Assembly: GCF_002105195.1 (NCBI RefSeq)
Contig: NZ_MUHU01000033.1
Span: forward strand, 1-64,000
Direction: 5' to 3'
Source of the DNA: Derxia lacustris
Lineage (GTDB): Bacteria > Pseudomonadota > Gammaproteobacteria > Burkholderiales > Burkholderiaceae_E
DNA: 64,000 nucleotides
Of this stretch, positions 1-11,597 are shown piece after piece. Position numbers and translations under genes: made by a program. How positions within the stretch are numbered: the first letter of the stretch is position 1; each line of letters starts with the position of its first letter. The notes under the pieces are model-generated. The model saw only the letters and a program-made list of their open reading frames with translations. It ran no database searches and was not told where the DNA came from.

Positions 1-2702
<2,702 letters not shown>

Positions 2703-2844
2703 TATTTCCTTGCGTTTTGCGTGCCGTTTGACGCCCCGCAAGGCCAAAAGGCCAAGCTTGCTACTATAGCCCAGCCCCCACGCACGACCCGGGTTTTGCC
2801 TTACGCGCCGGCCGTGTTCCTCGATTCGCTCCCCTCGCTCCGCC

Positions 2845-4074
2845 ATGAAATCGACCGCCGCCGAGGCCCTGCTTGCGCCGTCCGAACCGGCAGGCATGAC
2901 CCCCACCGAGCGCCGCGCCAGCGTCGCGCTCGCCGCCATCTACGCGCTGCGCATGCTCGGGCTGTTCCTGATCCTGCCGGTGTTTGCGGTCTATGCGCAC
3001 ACCCTGCCGGGCGGCGCCGAGCCGAGCATGATCGGGCTGGCCATCGGCATCTACGGGCTCACGCAGGCGGCGCTGCAGATCGTCTTCGGCCGCGCCAGCG
3101 ACCGGTTTGGGCGCAAGCCGGTGATCGTGTTCGGGCTCGGGCTGTTCGCGCTGGGCAGCTTTGTGGCGGCGATTGCGCACAGCATCGAATGGATCATCGT
3201 CGGCCGCGCCATCCAGGGCGCCGGCGCCATCTCGGCGGCCATCACCGCGCTGGTCGCCGACGCCACCCGCGACCGCCAGCGCAGCAAGGCGATGGCGATG
3301 ATCGGCGCCAGCATCGGCGTGACCTTCGCCGCCAGCATGGTCGCGGCGCCGCTGCTGTATGGCGCCATCGGCATGCCGGGCATCTTCGCGCTCACCGGCG
3401 CGCTCGCGATCGCCGCCATCGGCGTGGTCAAGTTCGTCGTGCCCGACGTGCCGCAGCCGGCGCTCGGCGCGCGCGTGCCGTTCCGCGAGGTGCTGGCCAA
3501 CCGCCAGCTGCTGCGGCTCGATTTCGGCATCTTTGCGCTGCATGTGGCCCAGGCCGCGATGTTCGTGGTGGTGCCGGTGCTGCTGGTGGATGTGGCCGGC
3601 GTGCCCGTCGTCGAGCACTGGAAGCTCTACCTGCCGGCCGTCACCGTGGCCTTCGTGCTGATGGTGCCGGCCATCATCGCGGCCGAGCGCGGCGGGCGCA
3701 TGCGCCGGGTGTTCGTCGGCGCCATCGTGCTGATGGCGCTGGTCGAGGCGGTGGCCAGCCGCTTTGCCACCGGCCAGCTGCCGGTCGACTTCTGGACCAT
3801 GCTGGCGCTGCTGCTTGGCTTCTTCATCGCCTTCAACGTGCTTGAGGCGCTGCTGCCGTCGCTGGTCAGCAAGATCGCGCCGCCGGCGGCGAAGGGGACT
3901 GCGCTCGGTGTTTACAACACGGTGCAATCGCTGGGCGTGTCGGCGGGCGGATCGCTCGGCGGCTGGGTCGCGACGCATTTCGGGCGTGCGGCGGTGTTCG
4001 AGGTTTGCGCTGGGTTGATGGTGGTTTGGGCGATTGCGGCGTTGGGGATGCGGGTGCCGGTTCATTCACGCTAA
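2845..4074 (+). CDS. MFS transporter (YajR-like)
   Basis: A 409-residue major facilitator protein with about 12 hydrophobic segments, beginning with RMLGLFLILPVFAVYA. The loop between helices 2 and 3 carries the family signature GRASDRFGRKPV. The substrate cannot be told from sequence; proteins of this type at this locus are annotated as putative drug or sugar efflux permeases of the inner membrane. The first ATG (2845) has no obvious ribosome-binding site. The ATG at 2896 (MTPTERRAS) matches the N-terminus I would expect for the family and may be the true start. A possible extended -10 (TGCTACTAT, ending 2767) lies upstream. It is divergent from uvrA; in related genomes ssb usually follows, but here about 4 kb of other DNA intervenes. 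Confidence 0.88.
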   Translation: MKSTAAEALLAPSEPAGMTPTERRASVALAAIYALRMLGLFLILPVFAVYAHTLPGGAEPSMIGLAIGIYGLTQAALQIVFGRASDRFGRKPVIVFGLGLFALGSFVAAIAHSIEWIIVGRAIQGAGAISAAITALVADATRDRQRSKAMAMIGASIGVTFAASMVAAPLLYGAIGMPGIFALTGALAIAAIGVVKFVVPDVPQPALGARVPFREVLANRQLLRLDFGIFALHVAQAAMFVVVPVLLVDVAGVPVVEHWKLYLPAVTVAFVLMVPAIIAAERGGRMRRVFVGAIVLMALVEAVASRFATGQLPVDFWTMLALLLGFFIAFNVLEALLPSLVSKIAPPAAKGTALGVYNTVQSLGVSAGGSLGGWVATHFGRAAVFEVCAGLMVVWAIAALGMRVPVHSR

Positions 4075-4124
4075 TGCCTTTATGCATAATTCGTTTATTC
4101 TAATTTTGGATTTTGGGGCGTGAA

Positions 4125-4589
4125 ATGAATAAGGCTGAAATGCAGGAATTACTGAGGGATGAGGGAGCAGCGGCAGGGTTGGGAGTAATGGGGGAATTGC
4201 CAGTCATTTACTGGGATAATTATTGCCATGGAAGGATTGACTTTGCTTGGTTCATTGAGGGGAGTCGCGTTCCGTATGCTGTCTTTGAAATAGAGGGCGC
4301 AAATGTGCCGTCTGAAAGTTTACAAGGGGATTTGCGCAAATTTTATTGGGTTGGTGATTCTTCAGGCGCTTCGATAAAAAAATACATCCTCTTATATTCG
4401 CATCGGGCTGAACGAACCTTGGTTTCAACGCCGCAGAAAGCCGTGGCGGCAGTGCAAAGTAAGCTTCGTATTGAGATTGCCAACAATCAGCAATTTGCAA
4501 ATACGACTTGCGAAGTGCTTATTGATGATTCGAGTTTTATTGAGAAAATTCGCGCTATTGCGAAATCTGCATTGGAATGCGGTTTGTGA
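4125..4589 (+). CDS. Small hypothetical protein, possible PD-(D/E)XK-like fold, AT-richer than its surroundings
   Basis: A 154-residue protein I do not recognise. The central stretch RIDFAWF...YAVFEIEG resembles the D...ExE core seen in many degenerate restriction-endonuclease-like proteins, followed by a helix (SLQGDLRKF). That assignment is inference only, because the usual lysine is replaced by Glu. The ATG at 4125 is preceded by GGGG at about the right distance; a TTG three codons before it (4113) is less likely. Codon and base use are visibly AT-richer than every neighbour, and the flanks are AT-rich too, which suggests recent acquisition. It is convergent with the Schlafen/AlbA-type gene at 4682-6607. 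Confidence 0.7.
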   Translation: MNKAEMQELLRDEGAAAGLGVMGELPVIYWDNYCHGRIDFAWFIEGSRVPYAVFEIEGANVPSESLQGDLRKFYWVGDSSGASIKKYILLYSHRAERTLVSTPQKAVAAVQSKLRIEIANNQQFANTTCEVLIDDSSFIEKIRAIAKSALECGL

Positions 4590-4681
4590 TGTTGCTCTTA
4601 AGTTTGATTTTGGCCGTGTATTCGACTAAAGACCTTGAGTCTTATAGCCTGAATCTTGGTGGTTGGCGGCCCTTTGCGTTT

Positions 4682-6607
4682 TTATCCTGATTCATCAGCA
4701 TCGCTCGCCGCCCGATAAGCCTGCTGCGGATCATTCACTCCTTCCGGATTGGTCATTTCCAGCAGCCCATCACGCAATAGCGGCCGCAGATAGCTGCTGC
4801 CGACATGCCGCGCATTTCGCCGCAGCAGCCGGGCCAATTCCTCCGCGCGCCAGGGGCGCAGGCGGCAGATGTCGACGATCACGGCTTTCACGTCATCCGG
4901 CGGGCTGCGTCGTCCGAGCGCGCCGACCCGCGCTGCGATGAGTCCCGGGAGTTCGGCCAGCAGCGCCTGTCGCGCGTTGTCTTCGGTACCGGCTGGCGCG
5001 GGCTCGTCGGAGTTGGCAGACAAGCCCGCCGAGTTGGCAGACAAGCCGCCCGAGTTGGCAGACAAGCCGCCCGAGTTGGCAGACAAGCCCGCCTGATCCG
5101 CCGGCGCTTCCCGGTCTTCCGCCATCAGCCGCTCGGTCGGCACGTAGTAGGTCGCCGATCCGCGCCCCTTTTGTGCGAGCAGACCCGCATCGCGCAGCCG
5201 GCGCAGGGCTGCGCTGGCGGTCAGTGCATCCACCTTGTTCAGGTCACGATAAGTCGCGTTGTCGATTGCGCCGACCTCGCGCACCACGATCAGCGCCTTG
5301 GCGTCCTCGTCCGACAGTTGCCGGTCGCGAAACCGCGCCAGCCAGGCGATGTCATCGGCGCCGAGAAAGTGATGAAAGAAGTAGCGCGCAACGAACTGGT
5401 CGCCGCCTCGATCCGATTCGAACAGCGGTGGCGTCAGACCGGCCTGCGCCATGCTTTCGCGCATCACGCGGATGCCGCTGCCCTTGGTTTCGGCAAACCG
5501 CGTCTCATGCAGCACGGCTGCGATCTTCGGGTTGCGCGGTTGCGAGCCCGGTTCGCCGAGATGCTCGGGCGACTTGAGCGAGAAGCCGGGATTGCGGATT
5601 TCCAGCCGGTTGGCATAGCGGATGACCTGCACCGGACTGTGGCTGCGGTAGCTGCGATGCATCAGCGCATTGACGATGGCTTCACGGATCACGCGCAGCG
5701 GAATGGCGGGCTTGTCCTGGCGCTGCAATTCGCCTTCGGCCAGACCGAAACTCTGCGGCAGGTCGTCGAGCACCGCCGCCTGGGTACGCCGGATCAGGCG
5801 GAACAGCGGATCGCGCAGTTCCAGCGAATCGAAACGGCGTTCGGGATCGGGCACCCAGTCGCGGCCCGGGACGCGGATGTAGTCGACCCGCGTCATCGGA
5901 AAGCAGCGTCGCAGCGCCGCCGGCTTGCCGAAGAGCAGCAGGCCGGCGACGGTCGGCTTCCAGCGCCCGCTGTCGTCGCGCCGCAGGCCGCCGAGCGCCT
6001 GGAGCAGTTCGTGATCCGGCCAGCGCAGCTCTTCCGCGTCGGGGTTGGCTTCGGCGCGCGACTTCCGGTAGTCGTCGATGGCTTCGGGCGCGAGGTCGTC
6101 GAGTTCGGCATCGGCGACAACGCCGGCATCGAAACTTTCCTGCCGCCGGCCTTGATAGAAGACGGCGAGATCGTCCTCGGTGCAGCGCTGGTCGGTGCTG
6201 CCGATGCGGCGAAAGGCACCCTTGGGCAAGCCCTGCGCCTTGAAGAAGACCGGTTTGTCCTGCGGTTGGGCTTCGGCGACCCAGACCACGACCACCGCTT
6301 TCGCGCCGAGCTGCTCGGTGCGGATGTCGACCCGCAGCGGCAGGTTGAACATGTCGCGGCACTGGCTGGCGAGGTCGGACGAGAGCTTGTCCGGCGTGTC
6401 GACACCCTCGACCTCGTAGGCAGGGAAGAGCGCGAGTTCGTCCTTCGCCACGCCGAGCAGGATCCAGCCGCCACCCAGGCCCGGCTCATTGGCCAGCGCG
6501 CAAATCGTTTCCAGCGCCGACCTGCCGGCTTCGGAAGCGCGCTTGGCTTCGATGCGTTCGTGCTCGTCGAGCAGATTGAGGTTTTCGAGCAGTTCCGCTG
6601 CGGTCAT
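4682..6607 (-). CDS. Schlafen/AlbA_2-type ATP-binding protein (RecG-like transcriptional regulator family)
   Basis: A 641-residue protein of the family often labelled 'ATP-dependent DNA helicase RecG-related' or 'AlbA domain protein', although it has no helicase motor. The N-terminus has the AlbA_2/Schlafen core (ERIEAKRA...ICALANEPGLGGGWILLGV, residues about 15-60). A GHKL-like ATPase region follows, with PLRVIREAIVNALMHRSY (about residues 310-330) and FAETKGSGIRVM. A winged-helix-like segment comes next, then a low-complexity linker of four GLSANSG heptads. The start at 6607 has GGAG eight bases upstream on the minus strand; the longer open frame up to 6763 lacks a good start. Proteins of this type are frequent in defence islands, but their molecular role is not settled. 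It lies in the interruption between the MFS gene and ssb. Confidence 0.85.
   Translation of the reverse strand: MTAAELLENLNLLDEHERIEAKRASEAGRSALETICALANEPGLGGGWILLGVAKDELALFPAYEVEGVDTPDKLSSDLASQCRDMFNLPLRVDIRTEQLGAKAVVVVWVAEAQPQDKPVFFKAQGLPKGAFRRIGSTDQRCTEDDLAVFYQGRRQESFDAGVVADAELDDLAPEAIDDYRKSRAEANPDAEELRWPDHELLQALGGLRRDDSGRWKPTVAGLLLFGKPAALRRCFPMTRVDYIRVPGRDWVPDPERRFDSLELRDPLFRLIRRTQAAVLDDLPQSFGLAEGELQRQDKPAIPLRVIREAIVNALMHRSYRSHSPVQVIRYANRLEIRNPGFSLKSPEHLGEPGSQPRNPKIAAVLHETRFAETKGSGIRVMRESMAQAGLTPPLFESDRGGDQFVARYFFHHFLGADDIAWLARFRDRQLSDEDAKALIVVREVGAIDNATYRDLNKVDALTASAALRRLRDAGLLAQKGRGSATYYVPTERLMAEDREAPADQAGLSANSGGLSANSGGLSANSAGLSANSDEPAPAGTEDNARQALLAELPGLIAARVGALGRRSPPDDVKAVIVDICRLRPWRAEELARLLRRNARHVGSSYLRPLLRDGLLEMTNPEGVNDPQQAYRAASDADESG
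5010..5093 (-). repeat. Four tandem 21-bp units inside a CDS (GLSANSG heptads)
   Basis: Four head-to-tail copies of a 21-bp unit beginning GAGTTGGCAGACAAGCC, differing only in the CCGCC/GCCCG ends. They lie in frame in the Schlafen/AlbA-type gene and encode [A/G]GLSANS repeated four times. A multiple of three keeps the frame whatever the copy number, so the linker length can vary by slippage without inactivating the protein. Confidence 0.95.
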
Positions 6608-6798
6608 GGGCCGATCTCCGCCGCGCCCGACTGCGCGGCAGCACGACGATTTACCAGATCGAAACGCGGGACCGGGCATCGCCCGGCGCTGTCGCCCGCA
6701 AGCCGACATCCGCCTTGCCGTTTCTCCGACAGAAACCTGTCGTCTGCCCGGTTCAGTCTTCATCCGCTTTGCCCAACGAATAACCGGAGACCTCCCCC

Positions 6799-8199
6799 AT
6801 GAGCCTGCTCATCGTCCTGGCCGCGCTGGCCTTTCTGATGCTCGTCGCCTATCGCGGCTACAGCGTCATCCTGTTCGCGCCGGTGGCCGCCCTCGGCGCG
6901 GTGCTCCTCACCGACCCGGCTCACGTCGCGCCCGTCTATTCCGAGCTGTTCATGGACAAGATGGTCGTGTTCGTGAAGAACTACTTCCCGGTGTTCATGC
7001 TCGGCGCGGTGTTCGGCAAGCTGATCGAGCTGTCGGGCTTCTCGCGCTCCATCGTCAGCTCGGTGATCGGGCTGGTCGGCGCGGGGCGGGCGATGGCGGC
7101 CATCGTCATCGTCTGCGCGCTGCTCACCTACGGCGGCGTGTCGCTGTTCGTGGTGGTGTTCGCGGTCTATCCGTTCGCGTCCGAGCTGTTCCGGCAGAGC
7201 AATATCCCCAAGCGGCTGATTCCCGGGACCATCGCGCTCGGCGCCTTCAGCTTCACGATGGATTCGCTGCCGGGCACGCCGCAGATCCAGAACATCATCC
7301 CGAGCTCGTTCTTCGGCACCAACGCCTACGCCGCGCCGGTGCTCGGCACGCTGGGCGCGGTGTTCATCTTTGTGGTCGGGCTGAGCTATCTCGACTGGCT
7401 GCGCCGCCGTGCCGCGCGCGCCGGCGAGGGTTACGCCAAGCCGGGCCAGAAGCTCGTCAACGAGCCCGAGACGGCGGCCGACCAGCCGCTCGCCAATCCG
7501 TGGATCGCGATCCTGCCGCTGTTCGTCGTGGGCGTCGCCAACAAGCTGTTCACGAGCTGGATTCCGGCCTTCTACGGGCCGAAGGCGTCGGTGGTGTTCG
7601 TGGAGGGCAAGGCGCCGGTGGTGGCCGACGTGACCAAGGCGGTCGGCATCTGGGCGGTCGAGGCGGCGCTGCTGCTCGGCATCGTCTGCGTGCTGGCGTT
7701 TGCGTGGAAGCGCGTGGCCGAGCGCTTCGGCGAGGGCAGCAAGGCGGCGGTCGGCGGCGCGCTGCTGGCGTCGATGAACACGGCGTCGGAGTACGGCTTC
7801 GGCGCGGTGATCGCGGCGCTGCCGGGCTTTCTGTTCGTGTCGCAGGCGCTGGCGGCCATCCCCAATCCGCTGGTGAACGAGGCGATCAGCATCACCGCGC
7901 TGGCCGGCATCACCGGCTCGGCCTCGGGCGGGATGAGCATTGCGCTGGCGGCGATGGCCCAGACCTTCATCGCCAACGCCAACGCGGCCGGCATTCCGAT
8001 GGAGGTGCTGCACCGTGTGGCATCGATGGCGAGCGGCGGCATGGACACGCTGCCGCACAACGGCGCGGTCATCACGCTGCTGGCCGTGACCGGCCTCACG
8101 CACCGCGAGTCGTACAAGGACATCTTTGCGGTCACGCTCATCAAGACGACGGCGGTGTTCTTCGTGATCGGGGTGTTCTACGCGACTGGCTGGGTCTGA
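6799..8199 (+). CDS. GntP-family permease (gluconate / hydroxy-acid:H+ symporter family)
   Basis: A 466-residue polytopic membrane protein. The C-terminal block GGMDTLPHNGAVITLLAVTG, with AVTLIKT nearby, is characteristic of the GntP family, whose members import gluconate, 3-hydroxybutyrate and related organic acids by proton symport. SFTMDSLPGTPQIQN in the first half and the GSASGGMSIAL loop fit as well. About 12 membrane segments can be traced. The ATG at 6799 follows a GGAG motif. It is divergent from the Schlafen/AlbA-type gene across 191 bp and is followed by a hairpin terminator. No catabolic gene beside it reveals the substrate. Confidence 0.9.
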   Translation: MSLLIVLAALAFLMLVAYRGYSVILFAPVAALGAVLLTDPAHVAPVYSELFMDKMVVFVKNYFPVFMLGAVFGKLIELSGFSRSIVSSVIGLVGAGRAMAAIVIVCALLTYGGVSLFVVVFAVYPFASELFRQSNIPKRLIPGTIALGAFSFTMDSLPGTPQIQNIIPSSFFGTNAYAAPVLGTLGAVFIFVVGLSYLDWLRRRAARAGEGYAKPGQKLVNEPETAADQPLANPWIAILPLFVVGVANKLFTSWIPAFYGPKASVVFVEGKAPVVADVTKAVGIWAVEAALLLGIVCVLAFAWKRVAERFGEGSKAAVGGALLASMNTASEYGFGAVIAALPGFLFVSQALAAIPNPLVNEAISITALAGITGSASGGMSIALAAMAQTFIANANAAGIPMEVLHRVASMASGGMDTLPHNGAVITLLAVTGLTHRESYKDIFAVTLIKTTAVFFVIGVFYATGWV

Positions 8200-8225
8200 C
8201 GCGACCGGGCAGAATGCGCGACCCG

Positions 8226-8248
8226 CCGCCCGTAAGCGGGCGGTTTTC
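8226..8248 (+). terminator. Intrinsic terminator after the GntP permease gene
   Basis: CCGCCCG, loop TAAG, CGGGCGG, then TTTT. It lies 27 bp after the permease stop codon and just ahead of the ssb promoter. Confidence 0.75.
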
Positions 8249-8260
8249 ACCGCCGTGGTA

Positions 8261-8276
8261 CTGGATATAAACTCAG
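8261..8276 (+). promoter_or_regulatory. LexA (SOS) box overlapping the ssb promoter
   Basis: CTGGATATAAACTCAG fits the CTG-N10-CAG consensus with an AT-rich core, and the outer bases (TA before, TT after) also agree with the extended consensus. It lies 82 bp upstream of the ssb start and its core could double as the -10 region. Damage-inducible ssb is known in other proteobacteria; regulation here is inferred from the site alone. Confidence 0.7.
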
Positions 8277-8358
8277 TTCACGGACGCGCAAACCCAGCAA
8301 CTCCGGCGTTTTCGTCCGCACTCATCCAAGCGCAACCCCGCCGGAGCAGGAGATTGAA

Positions 8359-8898
8359 ATGGCATCGATCAACAAGGTCATCATCGTCGGCAACCTCGGC
8401 CGCGATCCGGAAGTGCGCTACATGCCCGACGGCAATGCGCTCGCCAATGTCACCGTGGCCACCACGCTCAAGTGGAAGGCCAAGGACAGCGGCGATCCGA
8501 TGGAAGAAACCGAATGGCACCGCGTGGTGTTCCGCGGCCGCCTCGCCGAAATCGTGGGCGAGTACCTGAAGAAAGGCAGCTCGGTCTACGTCGAGGGCCG
8601 CCTCAAGACCCGCAAGTGGACCGACAAGGAGGGGGTGGAAAAATTCACCACCGAAATCGTCGCCAATGAAATGCAGATGCTTGGCGGCCGTCAGGGCATG
8701 GGCGGCGACGACGCCGGCTCGGGCTATGACGATGCGGCGCCGCGCGAATCGCGGCCGCAGCGGTCGTCGGGCGGGTACTCGGGTGGCGGTTCGCGTGGCG
8801 GCAGTGCGCCGCGTCCGGCGCCGGCTCCTGCGCCGGCGGCACGTCCGCAGCAGTCGGCGACGGGCTTCGACGACATGGATGACGACATTCCGTTCTGA
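8359..8898 (+). CDS. ssb: Single-stranded DNA-binding protein
   Basis: SSB coats single-stranded DNA during replication, repair and recombination and recruits partner enzymes through its C-terminal tip. The 179-residue protein has an OB fold in residues 1-110 ([46 protein letters not shown]), a Gly/Arg/Pro/Ala-rich linker, and the conserved acidic tail DDMDDDIPF. The ATG has a GGAG ribosome-binding site. An SOS box lies upstream and a strong terminator downstream, so it is probably monocistronic. Confidence 0.98.
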   Translation: MASINKVIIVGNLGRDPEVRYMPDGNALANVTVATTLKWKAKDSGDPMEETEWHRVVFRGRLAEIVGEYLKKGSSVYVEGRLKTRKWTDKEGVEKFTTEIVANEMQMLGGRQGMGGDDAGSGYDDAAPRESRPQRSSGGYSGGGSRGGSAPRPAPAPAPAARPQQSATGFDDMDDDIPF

Positions 8899-8928
8899 TT
8901 CCGCCTGACCCGGTCCGGCAGACAGAAA

Positions 8929-8959
8929 GCCTTGAGCGTTCGGCGCTCAAGGCTTTTTT
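8929..8959 (+). terminator. Intrinsic terminator of ssb
   Basis: A perfect 10-bp stem (GCCTTGAGCG / CGCTCAAGGC) with a TTCGG loop, followed by TTTTTTC. It begins 30 bp after the ssb stop codon. Confidence 0.92.
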
Positions 8960-9007
8960 CTTGCCGTCGGCGTTTTCGACGGGATGGGTCGCCTGATGGC
9001 TTGGCCG

Positions 9008-10438
9008 TCACGGAGCGCGGCGGCCTTGAGATGGCCGGTAGCGCGCGGCCACGATCAGCGCGATCAGCACCAGCGCGGTGGCCACGCCAAAGCTGACGTG
9101 CATGCCCGCCACCACGGCATCGGCTGGCGCGGCGGCCACGTCCTCGCTGCCCGAGCCGAGCGCGAACACCGCGCCCAGAACCGAGGCGCCGGTGATCAGC
9201 CCGAGGTTGCGCGACAGGTTCAGCACGCCGGAAACCACGCCGCGCCGGTCGGCTGCGATGTCGGTCATCACGGCGGTGTTGTTGGCGGCCTGGAACAGCG
9301 CGTAGCCGGCCGTGACGACGGCCAGCGGCAGCACATAGCCCGGCACGCCCAACCCGGCCGGCAGTACTGCCAGCGCGACGCAGCCGACCGCCATGCCGAC
9401 CAGCCCGCCAATCACGACCCGCCCGGCACCGACGCGGTCGACGAGGCGGCCGGCCGGCACGCCGGCCATCGCGGCGACGACCGGGCCGCAGGACATCGCC
9501 AGCCCGACGCCGGCGGCATCCAGGCCGAGCGCGCCGTGCAGGTAGAACGGCCCCACCACCAGCGTCGCCATCACCACGGCGGTGACCAGCGCGCTCATCG
9601 CGAAGCCGGCGCCCAGCACCGGGTTGCGGAACAGCGCCGGGCTCAGCAGCGGCGCCGCGACCTTGCCCTCGACCCGCACGAACAGCCCCGCGCCGCCCAG
9701 CGCCGCCGCCAGCAGCAGCGCGTTCAGCCCGCCGAAATGGCCACGGCCCAGCGTCATGGTCAGCGCATACGCGGCCAGCGTCAGCGCGAGCACCACGGTG
9801 CCGGCCGGATCGAAGCGTGTATTGCCCGCGCGTGGAGGATCGGCTGGCAGAAAACGCCAGGCGAGCGCCAGCGTCACCAGCCCCAGCGGCACGCCGACGA
9901 AGAACAGCGCCGGCCAGTCGAACGCGCCGATCAGCGCGCCGCCCAGCGCCGGGCCGAGCGCGGTGCCGACCGCCGACATGCTGCCGAGCAGCCCCATCGC
10001 GCTGCCGGTCCGGTGCCTGGGCACCGCCTCGCCAACGAAGGCCAGCGTCAGCGCCATCATCACCGCCGCCCCCAGGCCCTGAACCGCCCGCGCCGCAATC
10101 AGCAGCCCGAGCCCGGGCGCCAGCCCGCACAGCGCCGACGCCAGCGTGAACAGCCCGATGCCGGCCAGCAGCAGCCGGCGCCGGCCGATCGCATCGCCCA
10201 GTCGGCCGACGCCGACGATCGCCGTCGTGACGGCCAGCAGATAGGCCAGCACCACCCACTGCACCGCCTGGAAGGGCGCGCCGAAATGCCGCGCCAGCGT
10301 GGGCAGCCCGACATTGGCGATGCTGGTGCCGAGCGAGGGCAGCAGCATCGCCATCGACAGGCTGGCGAGCGCCCCGCGCGGCGAAGGTGGTGCGGCGCGG
10401 GCGGCAATTGCAGGGGCCGGAAGGGGCAGGAGCTTCAT
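9008..10438 (-). CDS. MFS transporter, DHA2 (EmrB/QacA-like) family
   Basis: A 476-residue inner-membrane protein with about 14 hydrophobic segments, the layout of DHA2 drug:H+ antiporters. Motif A is GRLGDAIGRRRLL after the second helix; GTALGPALGGALIGAFDWPALFFVGVP is split here as GTALGPALGGALIG and FDWPALFFVGVP, matching motif C of exporters. The ATG at 10438 has AAGGA upstream. The adjacent divergent LysR gene suggests that regulator controls it in response to the exported compound. The substrate is unknown. Confidence 0.85.
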   Translation of the reverse strand: MKLLPLPAPAIAARAAPPSPRGALASLSMAMLLPSLGTSIANVGLPTLARHFGAPFQAVQWVVLAYLLAVTTAIVGVGRLGDAIGRRRLLLAGIGLFTLASALCGLAPGLGLLIAARAVQGLGAAVMMALTLAFVGEAVPRHRTGSAMGLLGSMSAVGTALGPALGGALIGAFDWPALFFVGVPLGLVTLALAWRFLPADPPRAGNTRFDPAGTVVLALTLAAYALTMTLGRGHFGGLNALLLAAALGGAGLFVRVEGKVAAPLLSPALFRNPVLGAGFAMSALVTAVVMATLVVGPFYLHGALGLDAAGVGLAMSCGPVVAAMAGVPAGRLVDRVGAGRVVIGGLVGMAVGCVALAVLPAGLGVPGYVLPLAVVTAGYALFQAANNTAVMTDIAADRRGVVSGVLNLSRNLGLITGASVLGAVFALGSGSEDVAAAPADAVVAGMHVSFGVATALVLIALIVAARYRPSQGRRAP

Positions 10439-10564
10439 CGACGTCGATCCTTGGCGGTGGTTGCAGCCAGCCTAGTCAGCCCATCGACCCGCCGGAAGGC
10501 GCGCGCGGCGCAACTTGTCCGTGCGCGCCGCGCCATGTCCGAACGCCTGCGCTAGGGTGGCGCC

Positions 10565-11515
10565 ATGTCGCTCCCCGATCTCAACCTGCTCGTCACCCTC
10601 GACGTGCTGCTGGCCGAAGCCAGCGTGGCGCGTGCCGCCGACCGGCTGCGCCTGAGCCCGTCGGCGATGAGCCGGGCGCTGGCCCGGCTGCGCGAAATCA
10701 CCGGCGATCCGCTGCTGGTGCGGGCCGGCCGCAGGCTGGTGCCGACGCCGCGCGCGCTGGAATTGCGCGAGCGCGTGGCGCAGCTGGTGCAGGACGCCGA
10801 GGCAGTACTGCGCCCGGCCGAGTCGCCGGACCTGCGCCAACTCGCGCGCAGCTTCACGCTGCGCGTCAGCGACGGCTTCGTCGAGAACTTCGGCGCGAGC
10901 CTGATTGCGCGCGTCGGCGAGCAGGCGCCGCAGGTGCGGCTGTGTTTTGTGCAGAAGGCCGACAAGGACAGCGCGCCGCTGCGGGACGGCGCGGTCGATC
11001 TGGAAACCGGCGTGATCGACTCCAGCAGCAGCCCCGAGCTGCGCACGCGCGCGCTGTTCCGCGACCGCTTCGTCGGCGTGGTGCGCGCCGGCCATCCGCT
11101 CGGTGGCGGCGAGATGACGGCCGCGCGTTATGCGCGGGGCCGGCACCTCCAGGTCTCGCGGCAGGGGCTCGACAAGGGGCCGATCGACGACGCGCTCGGG
11201 GCCGTGGGACTCGCGCGCGAGGTGGCGAGCATCGTCGGCGGCTTTGCGGCGGCGCTGGCGCTGGCGCGCGGCTCGGACCTGATCGCCACCGTGCCCAAGT
11301 GGCACACCGGTAACCTGCGCGCCGGCATGTGCAGCTTTGCGCTGCCGTTTGCCGTGCCGGGCTTCGTCGTCGCGCTGCTGTGGCATCCGCGCATGGAGGC
11401 CGATCCGGCACACCGCTGGCTGCGCGATACCGTGCACGAGGTCTGCGCCGGACAGCTCGCCGACGCCCCGGCCACCGCCGACTGGCAGGACCTCGCCGCG
11501 CCCTGTCCGCGCTGA
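10565..11515 (+). CDS. LysR-family transcriptional regulator
   Basis: A 316-residue LysR protein. The winged-helix DNA-binding domain occupies residues 1-65 (DLNLLVTLDVLLAEASVARA, then LSPSAMSRALARLRE) and the periplasmic-binding-protein-like effector domain the rest. It is divergent from the DHA2 exporter across a 126-bp gap, the classical arrangement in which the regulator controls both its neighbour and itself. The gap holds TTGTCCG and ATGTCCG about 20 bp apart, which could be part of its binding site, but I see no clear T-N11-A palindrome. Confidence 0.9.
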   Translation: MSLPDLNLLVTLDVLLAEASVARAADRLRLSPSAMSRALARLREITGDPLLVRAGRRLVPTPRALELRERVAQLVQDAEAVLRPAESPDLRQLARSFTLRVSDGFVENFGASLIARVGEQAPQVRLCFVQKADKDSAPLRDGAVDLETGVIDSSSSPELRTRALFRDRFVGVVRAGHPLGGGEMTAARYARGRHLQVSRQGLDKGPIDDALGAVGLAREVASIVGGFAAALALARGSDLIATVPKWHTGNLRAGMCSFALPFAVPGFVVALLWHPRMEADPAHRWLRDTVHEVCAGQLADAPATADWQDLAAPCPR

Positions 11516-11597
11516 GCCTCCGGGCGCCAGACCCGCTTCGATGCAAGCTTGCCGACCCGCGGCTTGCGCGTTTTTTCTCTTCGGCCAAGTAATCGCC

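Noticed and set aside
2703-2844. LexA box between uvrA and the MFS gene
   Set aside because: CTACTATAGCCCAG is suggestive, but the spacing and the first half-site do not fit CTG-N10-CAG on either strand.
5010-5093. CRISPR-like array
   Set aside because: The units are directly adjacent with no spacers and lie in frame in a protein, so they are a coding tandem repeat.
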